NCBI GenBank assembly: GCA_021324295.1
Contig: JAJPJJ010000126.1
Coordinates: 1-64,000, forward strand
DNA length: 64,000 nt
Source: Bacillota bacterium
Lineage (GTDB): Bacteria; Sysuimicrobiota; Sysuimicrobiia; Sysuimicrobiales; Segetimicrobiaceae
Direction of reading: 5' to 3'
Below the pieces are notes generated by a model, which did not search any database, was not told where the DNA came from, and worked only from the letters and a program-made list of their open reading frames with translations. How positions within the stretch are numbered: the stretch's first letter is position 1; every line of letters starts with the position of its first letter. Below are positions 57,796 through 64,000 of this stretch, piece by piece. The translations under genes were made by a program, and so were the position numbers.

Positions 57796-59526
57796 CTACG
57801 CCGAGCGCGCCAGCGCCGCGTGGAGGTCCTCCGCGGCGAGCGCCGCGTGCATCTGCACCGTGTGCGCGAGCACGAACAGCTCGCCGTAGACCGTCTCGTC
57901 GGGGAACTCCGTGATCACGGTGAGCGGAACCGGCATCCGGTCGTCGGCGATCATCTGGCACGGCACGTCATGATACACGGGGAACGCGAGCGCGCCGGCG
58001 TGAGCCCGGTACGTCTCGAGCTGCGCCCGGTTGAAGCGCACGAGGTCGGGAAGGCGCCCCAGCCGCTCGGTCAGCTGCGCGAGGAACGCCGCGGCGCGCT
58101 CCGCCCACGCGGCGTGGTGGCGCACGATCAAGAAGAAGCCCTTGGGGATCGCCCACAGCGGGAACCCGCGTGGCAGGTACCCCGTGAGAGGCCTCGTCCA
58201 CTCGTGCGCCGGGTACCCGTGGAGGTTGAGGTGGAGCGTGGCCCCGGACAGGCGCCGCGCCTCCACGCGCGCGGCCGTCTCGAACCACGGCTCGCGGTCG
58301 CGCGCGCCCACGTCGTCGCCGAACGCGGTATAGCGGCCCGCGTGGTGCATGTGGCACGGGTGCGCGAGGGAGAGCCGGGCGTGGAGCGCGTACCCGTCCG
58401 GGTTCTCGACCGGGATCACGGCGAAGTGCGCGTCGGGCCGCGCGGCCAACCGCCGCGCGGCCCGAAGCGCACCGACGACGCCGGAGGGCTCGTTGCCGTG
58501 CTGGCCCGCGGTGATGAGGATCGCGGGCCGCGCGCCCGGGCGGTAGACCCCGGCCACGACGCGACCTTGCCGCGACCACGCGCGCAGCACCCGGCCGCCC
58601 AGGGCGCGGAGCTCGGCCGAGACCTGCGCGAGGCTCAGCGGGCGGTCGGCGGTCTCCAGCGCGCACCAGGGCCGGGCCGGCTCGCCGTTCTCGGACGCCT
58701 CGAGCGCCACCGTGACCCGCGGGCTCGCCTCCGCGTACCGGACCTCGGGGACGATCTGCCCGGGCCGCGCGGTCCGGTCGTCGAGGGCCCGGCCCCCCCG
58801 CTGGGTGAAGGCCTCGAGCAGCGAAAAGTACAGGTCCTCGTGAAGCGCTTCGGCGAGGCTGAGACACTCGTGACCGTAACCCAGCCGCTCGTCCGCGCCC
58901 GGGATCTCCGCGCGCACCACGAGGCGCTCGAAGTACGGCTCCGGCGTCCCCCACGGGTGGCCCCGGACGACCTCCAGGACGCGGCGGAAGATCGCCTCGT
59001 ACTCCGTCTCGATCGCCTCGTCCACCGCCCGCGGGCCGTGGATCCGGAGCCAGCCCGTCGGCGCCAGGACCGCCTCGCCCGTGTGGTCCTCTCTCGGCCG
59101 GTTCGGAGCGAACACGCGGTGGGTCTCCGTCGCCCCGTTCCGGTGCTCGAGCTCGACGCGGTAGTGCAGGCCCGCATCTCCGGGGACAAAGCGCGCCTCG
59201 ACGCCGCGGAGGAGGGCGGCCAGGGGGTACGCCTCGAGCAGGAACCGCGCCGGATCGGCGTGCTCGTGCACGGGGTACCATACACCGACCCGACGGAGCG
59301 ACGGGAGGGGGACCTCCTCGAGGAAGAAGTGCACGAGCGGCTTGTAGGCGCTGCGCAGTGTCGCGACGATCCCGCGGCCCGCGAGCGCGCGCTCGGCGGC
59401 CCGGCGGTGCGCCGCGTCCTCGAACACCCAGGCCTCCACGCGGGCGCCCCGGGGCGCCTCGTCCGGCAGCCGCCGCACCAGCCGCTCCAGCGTGCGGGGC
59501 ACGGCCTCATCCAGCAGGATCGTCAC
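57796..59526 (-). CDS. M14-family zinc carboxypeptidase / deacylase-like protein
   Basis: The 576-residue protein has an unassigned ~300-residue N-terminal domain (VTILLDEAVPRTLERLVRRL...) and a C-terminal M14 metallopeptidase domain. The zinc motif HGNEPSG (His-x-x-Glu) is at ~345, a third His lies in HLNLHGYPAHEW, and the catalytic Glu region is TVITEFPDET. M14 members remove C-terminal residues or deacylate amino acids. The GTG at 59526 overlaps the nagA stop (GTGA). With nagA and oppABC it suggests breakdown of imported peptides or muropeptides (inference). Confidence 0.8.
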   Translation of the reverse strand: MTILLDEAVPRTLERLVRRLPDEAPRGARVEAWVFEDAAHRRAAERALAGRGIVATLRSAYKPLVHFFLEEVPLPSLRRVGVWYPVHEHADPARFLLEAYPLAALLRGVEARFVPGDAGLHYRVELEHRNGATETHRVFAPNRPREDHTGEAVLAPTGWLRIHGPRAVDEAIETEYEAIFRRVLEVVRGHPWGTPEPYFERLVVRAEIPGADERLGYGHECLSLAEALHEDLYFSLLEAFTQRGGRALDDRTARPGQIVPEVRYAEASPRVTVALEASENGEPARPWCALETADRPLSLAQVSAELRALGGRVLRAWSRQGRVVAGVYRPGARPAILITAGQHGNEPSGVVGALRAARRLAARPDAHFAVIPVENPDGYALHARLSLAHPCHMHHAGRYTAFGDDVGARDREPWFETAARVEARRLSGATLHLNLHGYPAHEWTRPLTGYLPRGFPLWAIPKGFFLIVRHHAAWAERAAAFLAQLTERLGRLPDLVRFNRAQLETYRAHAGALAFPVYHDVPCQMIADDRMPVPLTVITEFPDETVYGELFVLAHTVQMHAALAAEDLHAALARSA

Positions 59527-60710
59527 GGGTCCGGCCTCCTCCGCGGCATCGTGGGCTCGCCTCGCCGGAACACGATCCGCCCTCCCACGATCGTCAGGGC
59601 GATGCCGCCCTCGCGGTCCAGGACCGCCAGGTCGGCGTCGCATCCGCGCGCGATCCGCCCCTTCCGGGGGAGCCCGAGCACCCGCGCGGGAACGAGGCTC
59701 GCCGCCTGGACCGCATCCCGCAGCGTCACGCCGGCCGCGTCCGCGAAGTTGCGGACCGCGCGGAACATCTGGAGGACGCTGCCCGCGAGGCTGCCGTCGG
59801 GGAGGCGCGGCGCGCCGTCCCTCACCTCGACGGCCTGCGGGCCCAGGGTGAACTGGCCGCGCCCCATCCCCGCCGCGGCGATCGCGTCCGTGACGAGCGC
59901 GATCCGGGCGGGTCCGGCCACGCGGGCGATCAGAGCGAGCACGGCCGGGTGGATGTGCACCAGGTCGGCGATCACGCCGAGGGTGAGCGCCGGGGTGAGG
60001 AGGGCGGCCCCGGCGGCGCCCGGCTCCCGATGGTGGATGCCGCGCATCGCGTTGAAGACGTGGGTCACCATCCGCGCCCCCCAGCGCGCGGCCGCCCGGA
60101 TCTCCTCGAAGCCCCCGTCGGTGTGGCCGATCGCCACGACCACGCCCGCGGAGGCGAGGTGCCGGACGACGGCCTCCGCGCCTTCGAGCTCCGGCGCGAG
60201 CGTCACCATCCGCAGCGCGCCGCCGGCCCGGCGCAGCGTCTCGGCGACCTCCGCGACGGAGGGATGACGGAGGTCCTGGGCGCGGTGCGCGCCGCGGCGC
60301 AGCGGGTTGAGGTACGGCCCCTCCATGTGCACGCCGAGGATCGCCGGCCCCGCGTCGTGTCGGCCCATCGCCGCCGCGGCGCTCTCGGCCGCGCGCCGCA
60401 TCTCCTCGAGCGGCGCGCTGACGATCGTGGGCAGGTAGCCGGTCACGCCGGTCGCGGCCAGGTACCGCCCCAGCACCTGGTATGCCTCCGGCCCGCACCG
60501 CAGGCAGTCGACGCCGGCACCGCCGTTCACCTGGAGGTCGATCAGACCCGGGATGACGGTCCCGTCCGGAAACGAGAGCGCATCCCCGGGCGGCGGGCCG
60601 CCGGCGACGCGGCTGATGCGGCCGTTCTCCACGGCGACGTACCCGGGCCGCAGATCGCGGTCGGCAGCGAGCACGGTTCCCGCAGCGAGGACGAGGGTGC
60701 CCTGGGGCAT
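59523..60710 (-). CDS. nagA: N-acetylglucosamine-6-phosphate deacetylase
   Basis: The 395-residue amidohydrolase has IPGLIDLQVNGGAGVDC, ILGVHMEGPYLNPLRRGAH, AIGHTDGGFEEI, HVFNAMRGIHHREPGAAG, and LVTDAIAAAGMGRGQF (metal-binding Asp). It deacetylates GlcNAc-6-P for use in amino-sugar recycling. The ribosome site is weak. It is first in the run nagA-M14-oppABC. A 270-base gap (60711-60980) separates it from the divergent GNAT gene and holds no supported gene. Confidence 0.9.
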   Translation of the reverse strand: MPQGTLVLAAGTVLAADRDLRPGYVAVENGRISRVAGGPPPGDALSFPDGTVIPGLIDLQVNGGAGVDCLRCGPEAYQVLGRYLAATGVTGYLPTIVSAPLEEMRRAAESAAAAMGRHDAGPAILGVHMEGPYLNPLRRGAHRAQDLRHPSVAEVAETLRRAGGALRMVTLAPELEGAEAVVRHLASAGVVVAIGHTDGGFEEIRAAARWGARMVTHVFNAMRGIHHREPGAAGAALLTPALTLGVIADLVHIHPAVLALIARVAGPARIALVTDAIAAAGMGRGQFTLGPQAVEVRDGAPRLPDGSLAGSVLQMFRAVRNFADAAGVTLRDAVQAASLVPARVLGLPRKGRIARGCDADLAVLDREGGIALTIVGGRIVFRRGEPTMPRRRPDP

Positions 60711-60796
60711 GAGGAATCTCGCATGTCGACGACGAGATAGAGCTTGTGGTTCCGGTCCGTCGCGCCCGCCTCCTGCGTATTCGTTCAATGGGTTCA

Positions 60797-60830
60797 CCGG
60801 CCCGGGCCCCCAGCGGACCGCACCAGGGCA
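60797..60830 (+). repeat. Relict copy of the suf 78-bp repeat motif
   Basis: GGCCCGGGCCCCCAGCGG and a following GGCACGTC-like stretch match the start of the 78-bp units at 37596 on the same strand, then diverge. It is a partial, weak copy between nagA and the GNAT gene. Confidence 0.4.
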
Positions 60831-60980
60831 CGTCGGCTCCACCGCCGTGTGCCCACGGCGCGATGCCCGTGTGGCTGCTTCCCCGCGTCGCGGTCGGTGT
60901 GGCCGCCGCTTGCCCGCGCGGCAGGGCGATCGCAGGGACGCGGCAGGCGAGCAACGAGGCGCCGGAGAAATGGTGCTGCC

Positions 60981-61460
60981 ATGACGATCCGTCCGCTCGT
61001 GGAGGGCGACGTGGACGCGTGCGCCGCGCTGATGCAGCGGATCCCGCTCTGGGCGCAGTACCGGATCACGCCGGAGGCCGCGCGCCGCGTCTTCACCGGA
61101 GCCCTCGGCGGGCTGTCCCACGTGCAGGTGGCCGAGGAGGACGGGAGCGTGATCGGGTTCGTCGAGTACCTGCTGCGGGGGACCTTCGGCCACAGCGGGT
61201 ACGTGTGGGCGCTCGGCGTGGCGCCGGAGGCGCAGGGCCGTGGGGTCGGCACGCTGCTGATGGACGCCGCGGAGGACGAGATCTTCCGCGCCGGCCCCAA
61301 CGTGTTTCTGCTGGTCACGGCGACGAACACGCGCGCGCAGCGGTTCTACGAGCGCCGCGGCTACCGCCGGATCGGCGAGATCGCCGACTACATCCAGCCG
61401 GGGATCACCGAGGTCCTGTACCGGAAGACCCTGGGCCCGATCCAGCCCGGGCGTCCATGA
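60981..61460 (+). CDS. GNAT-family N-acetyltransferase
   Basis: The 159-residue protein has the GNAT core: VWALGVAPEAQGRGVGTLLMDAAE (acetyl-CoA loop), VTATNTRAQRFYERRGYRRIGE, and the N-terminal TIRPLVEGDVDACAALM. It acetylates an amine, possibly an amino sugar or peptide given the neighbours; the substrate is unknown. It starts at 60981 with a GGAG some distance upstream and overlaps the next gene. Confidence 0.85.
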   Translation: MTIRPLVEGDVDACAALMQRIPLWAQYRITPEAARRVFTGALGGLSHVQVAEEDGSVIGFVEYLLRGTFGHSGYVWALGVAPEAQGRGVGTLLMDAAEDEIFRAGPNVFLLVTATNTRAQRFYERRGYRRIGEIADYIQPGITEVLYRKTLGPIQPGRP

Positions 61461-61471
61461 GGAGGTGGACA

Positions 61472-63007
61472 GTGCTGCGACGACGGGTGCTCCTGTGTCT
61501 GGTTGTGCTCGCGGCCGTGCCGCTTGCGACCGGCCTTCCCGCGGCGAGCCGAACGGAGGCGGCGGCGGCCCGCACGACCCTCACGATCGGCGTCGATCAG
61601 GAGGTCGTGGGGCTGGATCCCAACAAGGTCACCGCCTTCTCCTCGTTCCGCCGCATCGATCTGCTGTATAACAAGCTCGTCACGTACGACGCCGGCCTGC
61701 GCATCGTCGGGGATCTCGCCGAGTCGTGGGACAACCCGGACGCCCGCACGTACGTCTTCCACCTGCGCAAGGGCGTGCGCTTCCACGATGGGGCGGAGCT
61801 GACCTCGGACGACGTGGTGTTCACGATCCAGCGCATCCTGGAGCCCAAGACCGCCTCCCCCGGCCGCTCGTACCTGGAACCGGTGGACAGCGTGACGGCG
61901 ACGGACCGCTACACGGTGCGCCTGCACCTCAAGTACCCGCTCGCCTCCCTGCTCTCCGGCCTCGCCTCCGGCAACGCCGCGATCGTCGAGAAGGCCGCCG
62001 TGCTGAAGTCAGGCGACCTGCAGAAGACAGAGGCCGGGACCGGACCGTTCATGCTCGCCGAGTGGGTCCCCGACAACTTCATGCGTCTCGCCCGCAACCC
62101 ACGCTACTTCAAGCGGGGCCTGCCCAAGGTCGACGAGGTCGTCTTCCGCGTGATCCCGGAGCAGGCGTCACTGCTGGCCGGCGTCCGCGCGCGCAGCCTC
62201 GACATGGCGACGATCTCCGACGGCAGCGTGGTCAAGCAGGCGCTGGCCGACCGGGCGCTGGTAGTGGCGCAGGCGCCCAGCCTCAACCTCCGCATCTTCT
62301 CGTTCAACACGACCCGGCCGCCGTTCACCGACGCGCGCGTGCGGGATGCGATCGCCTACGCCATCGACCGCCAGGCGATCGTCAACGCGGCCGAGTTCGG
62401 ACTGGGGGTCGTGAGCGGGCCGATCCCGGCGCCCGACAAGGTGTGGGCCCTGCCGACGAGCGAGTTCCCGGAGTACCACCCGGATCCAGCCAAGGCCCGG
62501 CAGATGCTCCAAGAGGCCGGGGCGGCCGGCGCTTCGTTCCGGATCGTCGCGTCCCCGACGTACGAGGGCGGCCTGGCGGTCGCCCAGGTGATCCAGAGCC
62601 AGCTCCAGGCGGTCGGGCTGCGGCCGACGATCGAGAACATCGAGTGGGGCACCTACATCAACCGCTGGGTGAAGCGGGACTTCGACACGATGGTGGAGCT
62701 GCGCGGCGGCGACCCGGACCCCGACCGGTTCCTGTACCGGACGTTCTACAGCACGGGGGCGGTGAACAACTTCCTGTTCAAGGACCCGGCGATCGACCGG
62801 CTGCTGGACCGGGGCCGCGTCCACCTCACCGTCGCGGAGCGCCGGCCGATCTACCACGAGCTGGAGAAGGCGCTCGTGCGGGCCGCGCCGGCGGTGTTCC
62901 TGTATACCCCGATGGAAACGCAGGTGTTGCAGCGGTACGTCACGGGATTCCGCGTCATCCCGACGGGCGCACTCACGTACCTGGAGCAGACCTCGATCCA
63001 GCGGTGA
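61472..63007 (+). CDS. Peptide ABC transporter substrate-binding protein (family 5, second set)
   Basis: The 511-residue protein has a signal peptide (RRRVLLCLVVLAAVPLATGLP) and the family 5 fold: YVFHLRKGVRFHDGAELTSDDVVFTIQRIL, TGPFMLAEWVPDNFMRLARNPRYFKRG, and RVRDAIAYAIDRQAIVNA. The GTG at 61472 follows GAGGAGG by 6 nt; the in-frame ATG at 61457 overlaps the GNAT stop (ATGA) and is the alternative. It is a diverged paralogue of the binding protein at 56092. A permease gene follows after a hairpin. Confidence 0.9.
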   Translation: MLRRRVLLCLVVLAAVPLATGLPAASRTEAAAARTTLTIGVDQEVVGLDPNKVTAFSSFRRIDLLYNKLVTYDAGLRIVGDLAESWDNPDARTYVFHLRKGVRFHDGAELTSDDVVFTIQRILEPKTASPGRSYLEPVDSVTATDRYTVRLHLKYPLASLLSGLASGNAAIVEKAAVLKSGDLQKTEAGTGPFMLAEWVPDNFMRLARNPRYFKRGLPKVDEVVFRVIPEQASLLAGVRARSLDMATISDGSVVKQALADRALVVAQAPSLNLRIFSFNTTRPPFTDARVRDAIAYAIDRQAIVNAAEFGLGVVSGPIPAPDKVWALPTSEFPEYHPDPAKARQMLQEAGAAGASFRIVASPTYEGGLAVAQVIQSQLQAVGLRPTIENIEWGTYINRWVKRDFDTMVELRGGDPDPDRFLYRTFYSTGAVNNFLFKDPAIDRLLDRGRVHLTVAERRPIYHELEKALVRAAPAVFLYTPMETQVLQRYVTGFRVIPTGALTYLEQTSIQR

Positions 63008-63023
63008 AGCGCGCTGGCGTCCC

Positions 63024-63056
63024 GGGGGCGGCGGGCGCGCGCCGGACGCCGCCCCC
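63024..63056 (+). other. 10-bp hairpin between binding-protein and permease genes
   Basis: GGGGGCGGCG / CGCCGCCCCC (63024-63033, 63047-63056) pair perfectly around a 13-nt loop. Such intercistronic stems protect the binding-protein part of ABC operon mRNAs, so more binding protein than permease is made. That role is inference here. Confidence 0.55.
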
Positions 63057-63065
63057 GCCGGGCTC

Positions 63066-64000
63066 GTGACCGCGTTCCTCGTCTCGCGGCTCGCCACGCT
63101 GCTGCCCGTGCTGTGGGGCGTGTCGATCGTGGTGTTCCTGCTCATCCACCTCCTGCCGGGCAACGCGATCCAGTTGTTCCTCGGCACCCAGGTGGAGATG
63201 ACGCCCGCGCAGATGGACGAGCTGCGCCGGCTCTTCGGCCTGGCGAAGCCGCTGCCGCTGCAGTACGTGGACTGGCTGGGCCGCGTGCTGCGCGGCGACT
63301 TCGGGGTGTCGCTGCGGACGAGCCGCCCGATCCTCCCCGACATCCTGGCGCGGCTGCCGGTGAGCGTGGAGATCACCGTGCTGGCGCTCGCGGTCGCGCT
63401 CGCGATCGCGCTGCCCGTGGGGATCGTGGCGGCGCTGCGGCGGGGCAGCGTCGCGGATGCGGTGATCCGGATCGCGGGGCTGGTGGGCCTCAGCGTCCCC
63501 AACTTCTGGCTCGCCGCGATGCTGCTGCTCCTGCTGAGCAACGTCACGCCGGTCGCCTCGATCGGGATCTACGTCGGGCTGCTGCGCAACCCCGTCGAGA
63601 ACCTTACGGTGATGGCGCTCCCGGCGCTCTCGCTGGGCGTCGCCCTCGCCGCGATCATCATGCGGTTCGTCCGGTCCTCGCTCCTCGAGGTCCTCGGGCA
63701 GGAGTACGTGCGCACCGCGCGCTCCAAGGGCCTGCGGGAGCCCCTGGTCATCGGCCGCCACGCCCTGCGCAACGCGCTGATCCCGGTGATCACGGTCGTG
63801 GGATTCCAGGCCGGCTACCTCCTCGGCGGCACGGTCGTGATCGAGGAGGTGTTCGCGCTCCCGGGGATGGGCCGGTTCGCGCTCAACGCGATCGCCCAGC
63901 GGGACTACCCCGTCGTGCAGGGCGTGGTGCTCGTGATCGCCTGCCTGTTCGTGCTGGCGAACCTCGCGGTGGACGTGCTGTACGCGCTCGTGGATCCGCG
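63066..64000 (+). CDS. Peptide ABC transporter permease (OppB type), 3' end beyond window
   Basis: A GTG at 63066 opens a frame that runs past 64000. It reads VTAFLVSRLATLLPVLWGVS, then GDFGVSLRTSRPILPDIL, VGLSVPNFWLAAML, and the EAA loop YVRTARSKGLREPLVIGRHA; the last visible part is DVLYALVDPR, only a few residues short of a usual C-terminus. It is the DppB/OppB permease for the binding protein upstream. OppC and ATPase genes would follow outside. Confidence 0.9.
   Translation, partial: MTAFLVSRLATLLPVLWGVSIVVFLLIHLLPGNAIQLFLGTQVEMTPAQMDELRRLFGLAKPLPLQYVDWLGRVLRGDFGVSLRTSRPILPDILARLPVSVEITVLALAVALAIALPVGIVAALRRGSVADAVIRIAGLVGLSVPNFWLAAMLLLLLSNVTPVASIGIYVGLLRNPVENLTVMALPALSLGVALAAIIMRFVRSSLLEVLGQEYVRTARSKGLREPLVIGRHALRNALIPVITVVGFQAGYLLGGTVVIEEVFALPGMGRFALNAIAQRDYPVVQGVVLVIACLFVLANLAVDVLYALVDP

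Noticed and set aside
1-64000. tRNA or rRNA genes
   Set aside because: I looked for tRNA T-arm patterns and rRNA-like stretches on both strands by eye and saw none. A tRNAscan run would be decisive.

Overview
This is a GC-rich bacterial chromosome segment. It has no rRNA, tRNA or CRISPR array that I could find, and about 57 protein-coding genes, most on the minus strand. The gene set suggests an uncultivated or deep-branching, probably aerobic and possibly thermophilic bacterium. It has complex I subunits, acyl-CoA dehydrogenase, a 2-oxoacid dehydrogenase complex with its lipoate machinery, ferredoxin-dependent 2-oxoacid oxidoreductase, a SUF system with SufU, peptide/sugar ABC transporters, and an LptA/OstA-like protein that hints at an outer membrane. 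A ykkC-type riboswitch and the SufCBDSU gene set recall Bacillota-like or other 'Terrabacteria' lineages (for example Limnochordia, Armatimonadota or CSP1-3 type genomes). I cannot fix the phylum from sequence alone. Readable promoters follow a TTGACA-17/18-TATACT pattern, several with an extended TGC before the -10.

Layout. 1-263: left edge of an IS607-family element. 264-4060: PHP phosphoesterase, M48 protease, a MoaD-MoaE fusion and a TPR protein. 4062-9532 (minus): a likely operon korA-korB-Fur regulator-LptA-like-aldolase-membrane protein. 9723-11625: DUF169 protein and the Fe-S carrier Mrp, with a promoter and a Fur-like box. 11947-17811: glycosyltransferase, SRPBCC protein, two MetE-like methyltransferases, acyl-CoA dehydrogenase, and NifU-C and IscA-type Fe-S proteins. 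17977-20970: YjbQ, MoeB-rhodanese, ferredoxin-NADP reductase. 21004-27018 (minus): lpdA, E1alpha, E1beta, E2, lipA. 27483-30319: DUF2203, peptide deformylase, membrane-fused molybdopterin oxidoreductase. 30610-34041: nuoB-nuoD-nuoI-nuoC. 34169-40289: sufC-sufB-sufD-Rieske-sufS-sufU. 40457-45201: pyrE, TetR regulator, zincin, Nfu_N protein, PASTA kinase, nucleotidyltransferase-like protein. 45399-49104 (plus): sugar-type ABC transporter. 49457-54216 (minus): gltB behind a riboswitch and terminator. 54264-60710 (minus): nagA, M14 carboxypeptidase and an oppABC-type transporter. 60981-64000 (plus): GNAT and a second peptide transporter, cut by the window end.

The genes form connected themes. Iron-sulfur assembly appears in SUF, IscA-type, Nfu-type, Mrp and a Fur regulator with a plausible target site on mrp. 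Ferredoxin/NADPH metabolism appears in KorAB, the ferredoxin reductase, GltB and the Nuo subunits. Molybdenum cofactor and sulfur transfer appear in the MoaD-MoaE fusion, MoeB-rhodanese and the molybdopterin enzyme.

The most interesting non-coding content is: (i) a ykkC/ppGpp-type riboswitch plus intrinsic terminator before gltB; (ii) a family of interspersed intergenic elements (at least four copies) sharing a covarying 14-bp hairpin with a 9-nt loop, always directly 3' of minus-strand genes; (iii) a second three-copy intergenic element; (iv) a 78-bp tandem repeat inside the suf operon. No single undescribed enzymatic system stood out. The repeat families are the best candidates for something not yet described.
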